Shown piece after piece: positions 18,501-27,420 of a stretch of 64,000 nucleotides of DNA; position 1 is the stretch's first letter; every line of letters starts with the position of its first letter. A program made the position numbers and the translations under genes. Source of the DNA: Streptococcus sp. S784/96/1 (GTDB taxonomy: Bacteria > Bacillota > Bacilli > Lactobacillales > Streptococcaceae); NCBI RefSeq assembly GCF_902729355.1, contig NZ_CACVCC010000007.1, positions 30,438 through 94,437 of the forward strand. Reading direction: 5' to 3'. A model generated the notes under the pieces. It worked only from the letters and a program-made list of their open reading frames with translations. It was not told where the DNA came from and did not search any database.

Positions 18501-18544
18501 TTAGACAGTAGAAATATCTTCTATGAGATAGTCCTGCTGTCTAA
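18501..18544. other. Intergenic inverted repeat between the oxidoreductase and YhcH genes
   Basis: TTAGACAG (18501-18508) and CTGTCTAA (18537-18544) form a perfect 8-bp inverted repeat over a 28-base loop with short inner pairings. There is no U-run, so it is not a plain terminator. It may be an RNA processing or stability element between two cistrons. Confidence 0.45.
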
Positions 18545-18549
18545 TTAAA

Positions 18550-19653
18550 CTATTTTACAATTTCTGAAAGTTTTACCTTTCTATCTTCATTAATTGATAA
18601 AGTACACGCATCTGCTGTCGCAATGGCTTCTAGAGCAGCCTCACCTGTTAACAATTTAATAAATTCCTCTGACACCGTTTTTCCCTCCATAATACCATGT
18701 AGATACTGCATTTCTTTTGCAATAATAGAAGATAACCACATAGGAGTACGTTTTCCTGGCTTACCGTAAGCAATTGCTCCATCCATTTCAGTACTATGAT
18801 AAATTCTTGTACGATCATCATCCTCTTCTTGAGTTTCATGTACCAAGAAATAGGTTTCTTCACCATTAACTTTTAGCGTGCCTCGGCAATTAAACATATC
18901 AATTTTAATAGCACCTTTAGTTCCTTGGATAAGTACATAATGTTCTCCCCAACGATATGCTGATCCCCATTCTAAAAGTGCAAACCGTTTTCCTGAAAAC
19001 TCCATGTTTACAAAAATCATATCATCTTCATCACCAAAATTCTCACCTTTATGTGCAACATTTCCACCAGTCATTGTAACTGTTTCTGGCATACCACCCA
19101 TTAAAAATTGGACACAATCTAATTCATGAATATGGTGATAAAGATGTCCACCTGATTTTTCACGAATTTTTTTCCAAGAAATCGTTTCTTGTTCTTCTTC
19201 CCAACCATTCCGAGCAGTATGGCAATAAAGAATATCACCAATGACGCCATCATTGATCAATTCTTTAGCGTGGTGAACACCGTTGAAGAAATTCATAATA
19301 TGTCCAGCCATAAAGGTTACACCACACTTTTTACAAGTATCAACCATCTCACGACAATCTTGATAGGATAAAGCAATAGGCTTTTCACAAAAGACGTGTT
19401 TCCCATTTTGTGCTGCTTTAATAACTGGTTCTTTATGTAAATTATTAGGAGTCGCGACAATAATACAATCAACATCTGCACTAGATACCAATTCATCTAG
19501 CGAGCTTGCTACACGAGCACCTAATTCTTCACCAATAGCTATTGCATTTTCAGGGTCATAAACAACTGTAATTTCTGCTCCCTCATTTGTTGTTAGTGCT
19601 CTTGCTAATTCTGCACCAAAATAACCTGTACCAACTACTCCATATTTAATCAT
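18550..19653 (-). CDS. Gfo/Idh/MocA oxidoreductase, probable 2,7-anhydro-Neu5Ac converting enzyme
   Basis: A 367-residue NAD-dependent oxidoreductase. The Rossmann motif GVVGTGYFGAELARAL lies at residues 5-20 and the family motif CEKPIALS near 90. HLYHHIHELDCVQFLMGG carries candidate catalytic His residues. In S. pneumoniae and Ruminococcus gnavus a related enzyme (NanOx) converts 2,7-anhydro-Neu5Ac, made by trans-sialidases, to Neu5Ac. Here the gene overlaps the mRNA region just after a NanB-type sialidase (14 bp), which strongly suggests that role by context. Confidence 0.82.
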   Translation of the reverse strand: MIKYGVVGTGYFGAELARALTTNEGAEITVVYDPENAIAIGEELGARVASSLDELVSSADVDCIIVATPNNLHKEPVIKAAQNGKHVFCEKPIALSYQDCREMVDTCKKCGVTFMAGHIMNFFNGVHHAKELINDGVIGDILYCHTARNGWEEEQETISWKKIREKSGGHLYHHIHELDCVQFLMGGMPETVTMTGGNVAHKGENFGDEDDMIFVNMEFSGKRFALLEWGSAYRWGEHYVLIQGTKGAIKIDMFNCRGTLKVNGEETYFLVHETQEEDDDRTRIYHSTEMDGAIAYGKPGKRTPMWLSSIIAKEMQYLHGIMEGKTVSEEFIKLLTGEAALEAIATADACTLSINEDRKVKLSEIVK

Positions 19654-19666
19654 AATTATCTTCTTT

Positions 19667-21769
19667 CTATCTAGTAATATCAGTTATATCTAAATCAATA
19701 TACTGTACAACATTTGTTAAATGTAGCTCACTACGTGACCATGAATCGTATTTTTCGAATAAAACACCTATCTTATGATTAGGTAGTTCTGTTAGAGAAG
19801 AATAAGCATATCCATATTTGGGTAAATCAACATTATAACTATATTTCCAATCAATTGAATAATCTTCTGGGTTAACTAAACCAACATTTAGTTGACCTCC
19901 TTTACGCCCATCTGTAGCATTGGATGTACTCAAAATAATAGCCTCTTTACCATCAACTAACTGTGAATACTTAATAGCAGATACCTGTGTACCATAATTA
20001 GTCTGCGTAATATTATCAAGATAGAAAGTCTCAGACCAACTTTCTCCGGAATCATAGCTTGTCATATAGGCAATTTTACCAGTAGTTGTTCTAAAGAATG
20101 TCCTAATAATCCCTTCACCAAGTTCTACCATTTGAGCTTCTGCTGTAGCATTTGTAAAGGGGATTTTAGCTGAAACCTTCTTCCATGTTTGCCCTGCATC
20201 TTCTGTAATAAGATATGTCAATTCTCCGCTAGTATATGTTGCAAAAATAATACGGTTACTGTTACTTAACGCCAAACCTTGCCCAGGACTTAGGTATGTC
20301 GCATTGTGATTAACTCCTAAAAACGGTGGTAACAACTTAAAGTCACTCCATGTTTGCCCACTATTATCACTCGTAGATACCCCGATATAATTGGTTGGAG
20401 ATACTTTGAACAAACTATCTTTATAAAAAATATTCATTGGTATCTGTACACCATTTTTCACTTCTTGTAAAGATTCACCTTCAAATCTTACAGAATACTG
20501 TTCTTGCATTAATGGAGAACCAGCTTCGCTAATTTCATACTTAGCGTTTAAACTATATTGCGTCGGATTTCCTGTTCTATCATCATAAATGACTCCATCT
20601 TCACGAACTGTATAATTATAACTACTTTCTCCTTCTTTTTTCAACTTTAAATAATAATTTCCAGAAATTTCTTTGTATCCTGAATCAGATTTATCAGCAT
20701 TTCTATTTCCTATCCCAGCCGGCATCACATCTGCAAGTAAAATGACTTTACCTGTTGCTTTATCTTCTGCTATTGCTGAATCAATGAATGATGCGCTTCC
20801 CGAAATTTGTAAATTTTTAGCATTTCCTGTACGTGGCCATTCAACCAATTGCTCTTCATAGTCATGAAACTTCATTGCAAAAATAGGGTCTGACCACGTT
20901 TCACCATTATCAACACTATACGATGTCGCTATATTTATTTTACTCTTAGAGTCATGAGTTCCTCCATAACGAGCATCAATACTAGCTAACACAGTTCCAT
21001 TACTCAAAGTATAGAGAGCCGGTATGCGGAAATAATTAGCTTGAGTTGTATCACCAGATTGAAAAATAAGTTTCGCAGGAGAATTATGTGATATTTCCTT
21101 AATTTCCTCATAACTAAGCGAACGATTATATAAGGATAAATCTGCTATTGTACCAACCATTCCAAAATGGTATTTTCCTTCTCTATTTACACCTCCCAAA
21201 GAAATATTATCCTGCCCCTCAATACTTGAAATCGGGATATAATTATCTACATATTCTGTAAAAATTTTTGTTCCATTAACAAACATACTATAGCTTTTAT
21301 TAGTGGCATCACTAACAAATACTACTGTATTTTCAACAGCTATTCCTTTGTGCTCTCCCCAAATAGAAGCTGGGCGAGAAAATAAATAATTTATTCTTTT
21401 ACCAGCATCACGGACTTCAATACCTATTTCACCATTATCTCGCATAAAAATTGAAAAATAATTATTTTTATATCCACGACTACTATTTGAAATTCCTATA
21501 AGGCTTTGCAATGCATTAGGTTTATTAGATGCAAACTTTACAACTATGCTTTGACTATCAGATTTGAATTTATCAAGAGTACCCGTAGTAATATCAATGC
21601 CTTGGCTATTTAACTCAACTTTTCCAGAGTGATATACTGAATCTTGAATTAATTGACTTGCACCAAAATCAACTGCACTAACAGTTAGCGGAATACTTAA
21701 TAGCAATGTTATCGCTATTAAAGCAATCCCAATAGAACTAATGAAGTTCTTTTTTTGCGTATTGACCAT
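19667..21769 (-). CDS. nanB: Secreted NanB-type sialidase (probable intramolecular trans-sialidase)
   Basis: A 700-residue exported GH33 enzyme. The ATG at 21769 is preceded by AAGGAGGTCAAT; the frame is open for 31 more codons but without a site. Residues 1-35 are a signal peptide (ending near TVSAVD), then a CBM40-like lectin domain to about 225 (NNYFSIFMRDNGEIGIEVRD), then a six-bladed propeller: Arg in YFRIPALYTLS, Asp in RYGGTHDSKS, Asp boxes such as SVDNGETW, and Glu in NATAEAQMVELGEG. It has no LPXTG, so it is released. It resembles pneumococcal NanB along its length, an enzyme that yields 2,7-anhydro-Neu5Ac. It is transcribed with the importer genes. Confidence 0.9.
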   Translation of the reverse strand: MVNTQKKNFISSIGIALIAITLLLSIPLTVSAVDFGASQLIQDSVYHSGKVELNSQGIDITTGTLDKFKSDSQSIVVKFASNKPNALQSLIGISNSSRGYKNNYFSIFMRDNGEIGIEVRDAGKRINYLFSRPASIWGEHKGIAVENTVVFVSDATNKSYSMFVNGTKIFTEYVDNYIPISSIEGQDNISLGGVNREGKYHFGMVGTIADLSLYNRSLSYEEIKEISHNSPAKLIFQSGDTTQANYFRIPALYTLSNGTVLASIDARYGGTHDSKSKINIATSYSVDNGETWSDPIFAMKFHDYEEQLVEWPRTGNAKNLQISGSASFIDSAIAEDKATGKVILLADVMPAGIGNRNADKSDSGYKEISGNYYLKLKKEGESSYNYTVREDGVIYDDRTGNPTQYSLNAKYEISEAGSPLMQEQYSVRFEGESLQEVKNGVQIPMNIFYKDSLFKVSPTNYIGVSTSDNSGQTWSDFKLLPPFLGVNHNATYLSPGQGLALSNSNRIIFATYTSGELTYLITEDAGQTWKKVSAKIPFTNATAEAQMVELGEGIIRTFFRTTTGKIAYMTSYDSGESWSETFYLDNITQTNYGTQVSAIKYSQLVDGKEAIILSTSNATDGRKGGQLNVGLVNPEDYSIDWKYSYNVDLPKYGYAYSSLTELPNHKIGVLFEKYDSWSRSELHLTNVVQYIDLDITDITR

Positions 21770-21779
21770 ATTGACCTCC

Positions 21780-22613
21780 TTATTTAGTAGCCCCTTCTGA
21801 TAGGCCACCAGCAATTTTATTTTGAATAATTGAAAAGAAAATAATTGATGGTAATACAACAATTACTGATGCCGCCATCATATCTCCCCAGTCTAAAATT
21901 TCTGAACCATTTAACGATCTAAGCGCAACGGCAACAGTCATTTTACTTGTATCATTAATTAAAATCAGTGCATACAAAAATTCATTCCATGCATTTATAA
22001 AGGTATAAATCGCTGTTGCAACTATACCAGGTGCAACAATTGGAAGAACTACTTGATAAAATGTAACAAATTTATTTGCTCCATCAATTCTAGCTGCCTC
22101 TTCAATTCCTATAGGCACCGTTTGGAAAAATCCTACTAAAAGCCATACTGCATAAGGAACACTAAAAGAAAGATAAATCATTGATAGTCCCCACAAACTG
22201 TTCGACAATCCCATCTTTGCAACTGCAATTGAATAGGGAATTGCTAAAAGAATAGGAGGAAAAATATAAGTTGTTACAAGCAGTTTTGACATAATGGCAC
22301 CTAACTTCGGAAAAAAACGTACTATTCCATAGGCTGCCATTGAAGAAACAATCGTTGCAACTACTGTCGAACCTAAAGAAATTAATAAACTATTTTTTAT
22401 ATTGGCTAAAAAATTCAAATCATTGATAACATGTGTAAAATAATCTAAAGTAAATTCTTTTGGAAAAAATCTTGTTGGAAATTGTGTTAATTCTCCTTTA
22501 CCCTTTATTGATGAAAGTATAATCCACAAAAGAGGAAATATTGCAATTACTGTAGCCGTAATCAATATAAGGTGAGAACCAATATCTAAAAATAAGCTAT
22601 TTTTTTTGTGCAT
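21780..22613 (-). CDS. ABC sugar importer permease (MalG type)
   Basis: A 277-residue inner-membrane permease with six predicted helices. The cytoplasmic EAA loop is EEAARIDGANKFVTFYQVVL, which contacts the shared ATPase. It ends 10 bp before nanB. With the neighbouring permease and binding protein it forms a carbohydrate uptake (CUT1) importer, likely for sialic acid or 2,7-anhydro-Neu5Ac. No ATPase gene is nearby, as is usual for streptococcal CUT1 systems that use MsmK. Confidence 0.9.
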   Translation of the reverse strand: MHKKNSLFLDIGSHLILITATVIAIFPLLWIILSSIKGKGELTQFPTRFFPKEFTLDYFTHVINDLNFLANIKNSLLISLGSTVVATIVSSMAAYGIVRFFPKLGAIMSKLLVTTYIFPPILLAIPYSIAVAKMGLSNSLWGLSMIYLSFSVPYAVWLLVGFFQTVPIGIEEAARIDGANKFVTFYQVVLPIVAPGIVATAIYTFINAWNEFLYALILINDTSKMTVAVALRSLNGSEILDWGDMMAASVIVVLPSIIFFSIIQNKIAGGLSEGATK

Positions 22614-22614
22614 T

Positions 22615-23493
22615 CTATCTTCCCTCTCTCTCCCATTTGCTAATTACTTTAAAGTAAATAAAACATATACTTAGTAAGAAAATAAATAGCAATACTGTAA
22701 CAGCTGATGCTCGTCCTAAAAGTTTGGTTCCCCAACCTAGATTATAAGCAAAAATAGGTAAAGTCATTGTTGCATTAGAGGGTCCTCCGCCCGTAATAAG
22801 ATAAATAATATCAAAATTATTAAAAATCCAAACGGTTCTCAATACTACTAATAGTCCAACTACTACCTTAATATGTGGAAAGGTTATATAACGAAAGACT
22901 TGCCAAGAAGATGCCCCATCAATTCTAGCTGCTTCAAACTGTTCTTCTGGTACAGTTTGTAATGCTGACAATACATTAACCATAATCATTGGAGCACCAA
23001 ACCAAATATTGATAAATACCAAACAAATAAATGCCCATGTTCTATCTGTTAAAAATGAAGGAGCTACTTCCATAAAACCGAGTTTTACTAAAACATTTGG
23101 CAAATAACCGTATACTCCATTCAAAATCCATTGCCATGAGAAGGCAATGACTATTGTAGGAAAGGCCCACGGTACAATCAATAATGTACGATAGAACTTT
23201 TTTAAATGCTTCACTCTATGAAGTGATAAAGCTAAAATAAATCCAACTAGAACCTGTCCACTAAGTGAAAGTATCGTCCACTTTAGTGAGTTAAAGAATG
23301 CATTAAAGAAATTAGAATCTTGTAAAACTGCAACATAGTTATCAAAGCCAACAAACTTATAATTAGGCATAATCAAGTTTTTATTTGTAAAACTATAAAA
23401 AATACTTGAAAAAAATGGATAAATAAATAATACACCTACAATAATCATAGCTGGCAAAACAAAGACCCAACGTGTCAAATTTCGTTTTTCCAA
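22615..23493 (-). CDS. ABC sugar importer permease (MalF type)
   Basis: A 292-residue permease with about six transmembrane helices, starting MEKRNLTRWVFVLPAMIIVG. The EAA motif is EQFEAARIDGASSWQVFRYI near residues 190-210. It sits between the binding-protein gene and the second permease, 1 bp from the latter. It belongs to the same CUT1 importer. Confidence 0.9.
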   Translation of the reverse strand: MEKRNLTRWVFVLPAMIIVGVLFIYPFFSSIFYSFTNKNLIMPNYKFVGFDNYVAVLQDSNFFNAFFNSLKWTILSLSGQVLVGFILALSLHRVKHLKKFYRTLLIVPWAFPTIVIAFSWQWILNGVYGYLPNVLVKLGFMEVAPSFLTDRTWAFICLVFINIWFGAPMIMVNVLSALQTVPEEQFEAARIDGASSWQVFRYITFPHIKVVVGLLVVLRTVWIFNNFDIIYLITGGGPSNATMTLPIFAYNLGWGTKLLGRASAVTVLLFIFLLSICFIYFKVISKWEREGR

Positions 23494-23556
23494 GGCACTC
23501 TTTCTCCTTTCTCTATAAATAAGGTTAAGGAGCCATTCCTTAGCCCATCAAATTAA

Positions 23557-24909
23557 CTACTTATCTATTTCAACAATCACTGTTTCAAATAAATCATTAA
23601 GTTGTTTTTCTGCTGCTTTCGCTGCTTTCATAGGATCTGTTCCATTTGTAATGATGTCTTGGAACATTTGCTCAATGATATGTTGATTAGTTAGCATACC
23701 TGCTTGTACACTTGGTCCATTTTCATAACCAATTGCCGTTCCAGAGGCCACAGCCTTCAAAATAACTTCCTCAGCATGTTGGAATTTTTTGCGTGTCTCA
23801 TTTGATTTATACTCATCTGTATCTGATACTCCACTAAATGCTGGAAGCATGCCAACTGGTGTAGAATCAAGGAATTCGAGATAATTATCTTCTTCAAAAA
23901 GATATTCCATAAATGCTTTTGCTACTTCTGGATATTTTGAATTTTTCCAAACTACCATCGGAATATTAGAAGTTTCAATACCATAATCCTTATCAGATTC
24001 TTTTACCTTAGGCATTGGATAGGCATCAATAGAATCTAATAATTGCGGACTATTTGCTTCCACACCTCCAATATGGAAACCTGAATTAAAATCAAAAGCT
24101 GTCTGACCTTGGTAGAACAAAGTTGCCTGTTGTAGGACATTAAAATTTAATGAATCCTGTGGAGAAATTTCTTTATACATTTTCACCCAATATTTAATGC
24201 CTTCTTGTGCCAAATCACTCGTTAAGTCTGCTTTAAGATCCTTGGTTAATAAACTTCCACCTGCACTACGTACATAAAAATTCAAAAATCGGGTTCCCAT
24301 TAAATCATTAGTTCCAAAAGGTACTGATACACCATATACTCCTGATTCCTTTAGTTTCTTACTTGCTTCATACAAATCATCCCATGTTTTTGGCACTTCT
24401 AGACCATGCTTTTTTAACAAATCGGTACGAACCCACATAACTTGGGCATGTGAGTAAAGAGGTACTGAATAATAGTTATCCCCAACCTTTGCTTCATTAA
24501 GCGCTGTCTCATTAAACTTACTTGCCCCTAACTTATCAATTGTATCATTGAGAGGAACTACTGCATCAGCATTTACCATTTCCATAACTTGATTAGGTAG
24601 GGCGGTGCTAATATCTGGGACATTCCCATTTGCTAAACCAGTAGTCCATTTAGTATAAAAGTCACTCCATGAAAAAGTTTCAATCTTAATTTTTACTTTG
24701 GGATGTTCTTCCATAAATTCTTCTGCTGATTTTTGAATACTCTCAAGTCGTGGACCTTGTGTAAAAGAATGCCACATAACTATATCTCCAGATAGTTCTC
24801 CAGAACCAGTATCAGCTGCTTTTTCAGTTTTTCCTCCACCTCCACAAGCGGCCAGTGATAGGACGGCTGCTCCTGTAAAGAGAGACATAAGCGTTTTCTT
24901 AAGTTTCAT
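23557..24909 (-). CDS. ABC importer substrate-binding lipoprotein
   Basis: A 450-residue extracellular family 1 binding protein. The lipobox LAAC is at residues 19-22 of MKLKKTLMSLFTGAAVLSLAAC, followed by a Gly-rich linker. The mature protein shows the sugar-binding pattern (IVMWHSFTQGPRL, SDFYTKWTTGLANGNVPD). It is the first transport gene after nanE, and should capture the product of the sialidase at the cell surface. Confidence 0.9.
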   Translation of the reverse strand: MKLKKTLMSLFTGAAVLSLAACGGGGKTEKAADTGSGELSGDIVMWHSFTQGPRLESIQKSAEEFMEEHPKVKIKIETFSWSDFYTKWTTGLANGNVPDISTALPNQVMEMVNADAVVPLNDTIDKLGASKFNETALNEAKVGDNYYSVPLYSHAQVMWVRTDLLKKHGLEVPKTWDDLYEASKKLKESGVYGVSVPFGTNDLMGTRFLNFYVRSAGGSLLTKDLKADLTSDLAQEGIKYWVKMYKEISPQDSLNFNVLQQATLFYQGQTAFDFNSGFHIGGVEANSPQLLDSIDAYPMPKVKESDKDYGIETSNIPMVVWKNSKYPEVAKAFMEYLFEEDNYLEFLDSTPVGMLPAFSGVSDTDEYKSNETRKKFQHAEEVILKAVASGTAIGYENGPSVQAGMLTNQHIIEQMFQDIITNGTDPMKAAKAAEKQLNDLFETVIVEIDK

Positions 24910-24968
24910 ATCCTTAACTCCTTTTGTTAGTGATAATAGTTTATATGACGGTTATAATAACTGCCTCT

Positions 24969-25676
24969 TTAATCTTCAGCTAATGCCTTGATAAAGCGAC
25001 TCGCGATTTCCTTAGGACGTGTAATAGCGCCACCAATAACAATCCCCGCTGGATTCTGTTTTTTGATTAGTTTCGCATCCTCAGGTGAATGAATCTTACC
25101 CTCAGCAATAACATCTAGACCCGCTGTTACCAAGCGATGTACTAAATCAACATCAGGCCCATCTGCTTGACGGCTATAAGATGTATATCCCGAAAGCGTT
25201 GTGCCTACAAAATCAACACCCGCTTCAGCCGCCAAAGCCCCTTCTTCAAATGTTGAAATATCTGCCATCAATAGTTGATCTGGATACTTTTCCTTAACTT
25301 GGCGAATAAATTCTACTACTGTTAGGCCATCATGACGTGGTCTTTGTGTACAATCTAGGGCAATAACTGCAATATTTAACTTGGCTAACTCGTCCACCTC
25401 AGCCATTGTCGGTGTGATGAATGGCTCTTCTGGAGGATAGTCTTTTTTGATAATACCGATAATCGGTAAATCTGTGATTTCTTGAATTTCTTTGATGTCA
25501 CGGACTGAATTGGCTCTAATACCGACTGCACCTGCCTGTTCAGCAGCAAGGGCTAGCAAAGGGATAACCCCTCCTTTTTCAGTATAAAGAGGCTCACCTG
25601 GTAACGCTTGGCAAGAAACAATAATCCCTGACCGTATCATCCCTAGAAATTCTTCTTTTGTGATACGTTGTGACAT
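24969..25676 (-). CDS. nanE: N-acetylmannosamine-6-phosphate 2-epimerase
   Basis: A 235-residue TIM-barrel enzyme turning ManNAc-6-P into GlcNAc-6-P, which then enters amino-sugar metabolism. Family motifs are [40 protein letters not shown] with the catalytic Lys, and [12 protein letters not shown]. It is the first gene of the leftward operon, with a promoter and a cre-like site just upstream. Confidence 0.93.
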   Translation of the reverse strand: MSQRITKEEFLGMIRSGIIVSCQALPGEPLYTEKGGVIPLLALAAEQAGAVGIRANSVRDIKEIQEITDLPIIGIIKKDYPPEEPFITPTMAEVDELAKLNIAVIALDCTQRPRHDGLTVVEFIRQVKEKYPDQLLMADISTFEEGALAAEAGVDFVGTTLSGYTSYSRQADGPDVDLVHRLVTAGLDVIAEGKIHSPEDAKLIKKQNPAGIVIGGAITRPKEIASRFIKALAED

Positions 25677-25703
25677 AGTTTCTCCTTTTTAGAAAATTTG
25701 TAT

Positions 25704-25717
25704 TGGTACCGCTTACA
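25704..25717. promoter_or_regulatory. cre-like site in the nanE leader
   Basis: The minus strand reads TGTAAGCGGTACCA, which fits the CcpA consensus TGWAANCGNTNWCA with one mismatch. It lies just after the -10 and before the start codon, a place where bound CcpA would block transcription. This points to glucose repression of the nan operon. Confidence 0.65.
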
Positions 25718-25722
25718 TTTTT

Positions 25723-25750
25723 ATTATAACCAATACACAATTTACTTCAA
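25723..25750 (-). promoter_or_regulatory. nanE operon promoter
   Basis: TTGAAG (25745-25750), a 16-bp spacer and TATAAT (25723-25728) on the minus strand. The predicted transcript start falls just before the cre-like site. It is the only strong promoter seen between nanE and nanA, so the whole leftward set may depend on it. Confidence 0.65.
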
Positions 25751-25820
25751 CCCTTTTCCCCTATTTAGAATAAGCATTCAGAAGATAAAAGTAAAATAGA
25801 AAATCCATTCAGAAATGCAA

Positions 25821-25850
25821 AACAAGCTAAGACATCAATCTTAACTTGTT
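25821..25850 (-). terminator. ruvB terminator
   Basis: AACAAGTTAAGA pairs with TCTTAGCTTGTT (12 bp, one G-U pair on the minus strand, 6-base loop) followed by TTTTG. It lies about 30 bp after the ruvB stop codon. Confidence 0.7.
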
Positions 25851-25878
25851 CTGTATTTCTATAAAGAGACTCCGTCTC

Positions 25879-26877
25879 TTATTTTTCCTGATAAGGATAT
25901 CCCAAATGTTCATAGGCTTTAGCTGTGGCAACCCGTCCGGTCCGTGTCCGCATGATAAATCCTTTTTGAATGAGATAAGGCTCATACATATCTTCTACCG
26001 TATCTCTTTCTTCAGCGATATTGACAGAAAGAGTTCCTAGACCAACAGGACCTCCGCCGTATGTTTCAATCATGGTACGCAAAATTTTCTGGTCAACGTA
26101 ATCCAAACCTTCATGGTCAACATCTAACATATTGAGAGCCTTATCGGTCATTTGGTCATCAATTAAACCATCACCCATAATTTGAGCAAAGTCACGCACG
26201 CGTTTCAACAGACGATTAGCTATACGAGGCGTCCCTCGGCTACGTCTAGCCAACTCGATTGCGGCCTCATGTGTAATTTCCGCCTCAAAAATATCGGCCG
26301 TACGTTCTACTATTTCCGCCAAATCATCGAGCTCATAATACTCCATGTGACCACTAATCCCAAAGCGAGCACGCAAAGGGTTGGAAAGCATCCCTGCCCG
26401 AGTCGTCGCCCCAATTAGCGTGAACGGTGGCAAATCAAGGTGAACACTTCGGCTAGTCTCGCCAGAACCAATCATGATATCAATGTAAAAATCTTCCATA
26501 GCACTGTAAAGAACTTCTTCAACAGCCATCGGCATCCGGTGGATTTCATCGATAAAAAGGACATCCCCAGGCTCAAGATCATTCAAAATCGCCACCAAAT
26601 CCCCGGCTTTTTCAATAATAGGACCCGAAGTTTGCTTGAGATTAACGCCAAGTTCATTGGCAATCACAAAAGCCATCGTCGTCTTACCAAGGCCAGGAGG
26701 CCCAAAAAGAAGAACATGGTCCAAGGCCTCGTCACGCAATTTAGCAGCCTCTATAAAGATCGAAAGCTGGTCTTTAACCTTATCTTGACCGATATATTCC
26801 CTAAAATATTGCGGGCGAAGCGTGCGCTCAACAGCCGCTTCATCTCCCATTGTTTCTGCATCTAAAAATCTTGTCAT
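25879..26877 (-). CDS. ruvB: Holliday junction branch migration ATPase RuvB
   Basis: A 332-residue AAA+ motor that drives branch migration with RuvA during recombination. Walker [10 protein letters not shown] near residue 60, Walker [12 protein letters not shown] near 110, the sensor and arginine-finger region [16 protein letters not shown] near 160-180 and a winged-helix C terminus ([14 protein letters not shown]) are all intact. It stands alone. The comR-comS unit lies upstream in the same direction but ends in its own terminator. Confidence 0.97.
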   Translation of the reverse strand: MTRFLDAETMGDEAAVERTLRPQYFREYIGQDKVKDQLSIFIEAAKLRDEALDHVLLFGPPGLGKTTMAFVIANELGVNLKQTSGPIIEKAGDLVAILNDLEPGDVLFIDEIHRMPMAVEEVLYSAMEDFYIDIMIGSGETSRSVHLDLPPFTLIGATTRAGMLSNPLRARFGISGHMEYYELDDLAEIVERTADIFEAEITHEAAIELARRSRGTPRIANRLLKRVRDFAQIMGDGLIDDQMTDKALNMLDVDHEGLDYVDQKILRTMIETYGGGPVGLGTLSVNIAEERDTVEDMYEPYLIQKGFIMRTRTGRVATAKAYEHLGYPYQEK

Positions 26878-27051
26878 AACAGTATTTTATCACTTCGGTA
26901 GTTAAAAATAAAGGCAGAGCATTGGCACGAAAAGGACTCTTATTTGATTGATATCGACATTTAGCGTTTATGGAGTCACTACTATAATTTTTCCAAACTA
27001 TATTATCAAAATAGAAGTTCTTCTGAAAGGTCAACTCTATCATTTGATCAT

Positions 27052-27115
27052 AAAAGAACCACTTACAAGGAATCAGGTCAAATCAGTGTTCTAATTCCTT
27101 ATAAATGGCTCTTTT
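27052..27115 (-). terminator. Long hairpin ending the comS-orf76 transcript
   Basis: Arms at 27052-27073 and 27094-27115 pair over 22 positions. As minus-strand RNA all 22 pair, three as G-U; as plus-strand RNA those three would be A-C mismatches. This bias says the hairpin works on the minus-strand transcript. It is followed by TTCTTTTAT, a weak U-run. It lies about 20 bp after the 76-aa gene and is best read as the terminator of that unit. Confidence 0.7.
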
Positions 27116-27134
27116 CAAAAAATTTTAGACAAAT

Positions 27135-27365
27135 TTACCCAATCGTCTTAATGCTAAAATGTCTACGCATACGTTTCTTGTCAAGCTGTCCCAAACGATA
27201 GTCAACACTTCTATCCCAAACCGTTACATCACGTAAAGAAGAATTTCCTTTCACACATCTCGTTTCACGAGATTTTAACAGAATCACCTCTTCAGTGAGC
27301 GTATCAGGTGATGAAATCCAAATCAACTGTGGAATAAAGGTTTTGTTGGTAATCATAAGTTGCAT
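27135..27365 (-). CDS. Small protein of unknown function downstream of comS
   Basis: A 76-residue protein with a well-placed ribosome-binding site (AAGGAG, 7 bp before the ATG). It starts MQLMITNKTFIPQLIWISSP and ends in a basic stretch, LDKKRMRRHFSIKTIG. There is no signal peptide, no membrane helix and no motif I recognise. It begins 55 bp after the comS stop on the same strand, with no promoter or terminator seen between them, and is followed by a strong hairpin. This makes comS-orf76 a likely two-gene unit under ComR control. It could instead be a fragment of a lost gene. Confidence 0.55.
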   Translation of the reverse strand: MQLMITNKTFIPQLIWISSPDTLTEEVILLKSRETRCVKGNSSLRDVTVWDRSVDYRLGQLDKKRMRRHFSIKTIG

Positions 27366-27420
27366 GTTTATTCTCCTTGTGAAATATTGATAATATTATT
27401 TCCTATCCTTCATTTGTTAA

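Noticed and set aside
19667..21862. Longer sialidase start at 21862
   Set aside because: The extra 31 residues have no ribosome-binding site and would overlap the permease gene; AAGGAGG precedes the ATG at 21769 and a normal signal peptide follows.
26840..27043. Minus-strand open frame of 67 codons before ruvB
   Set aside because: It overlaps the ruvB start in another frame, has no good ribosome-binding site and no protein-like pattern.
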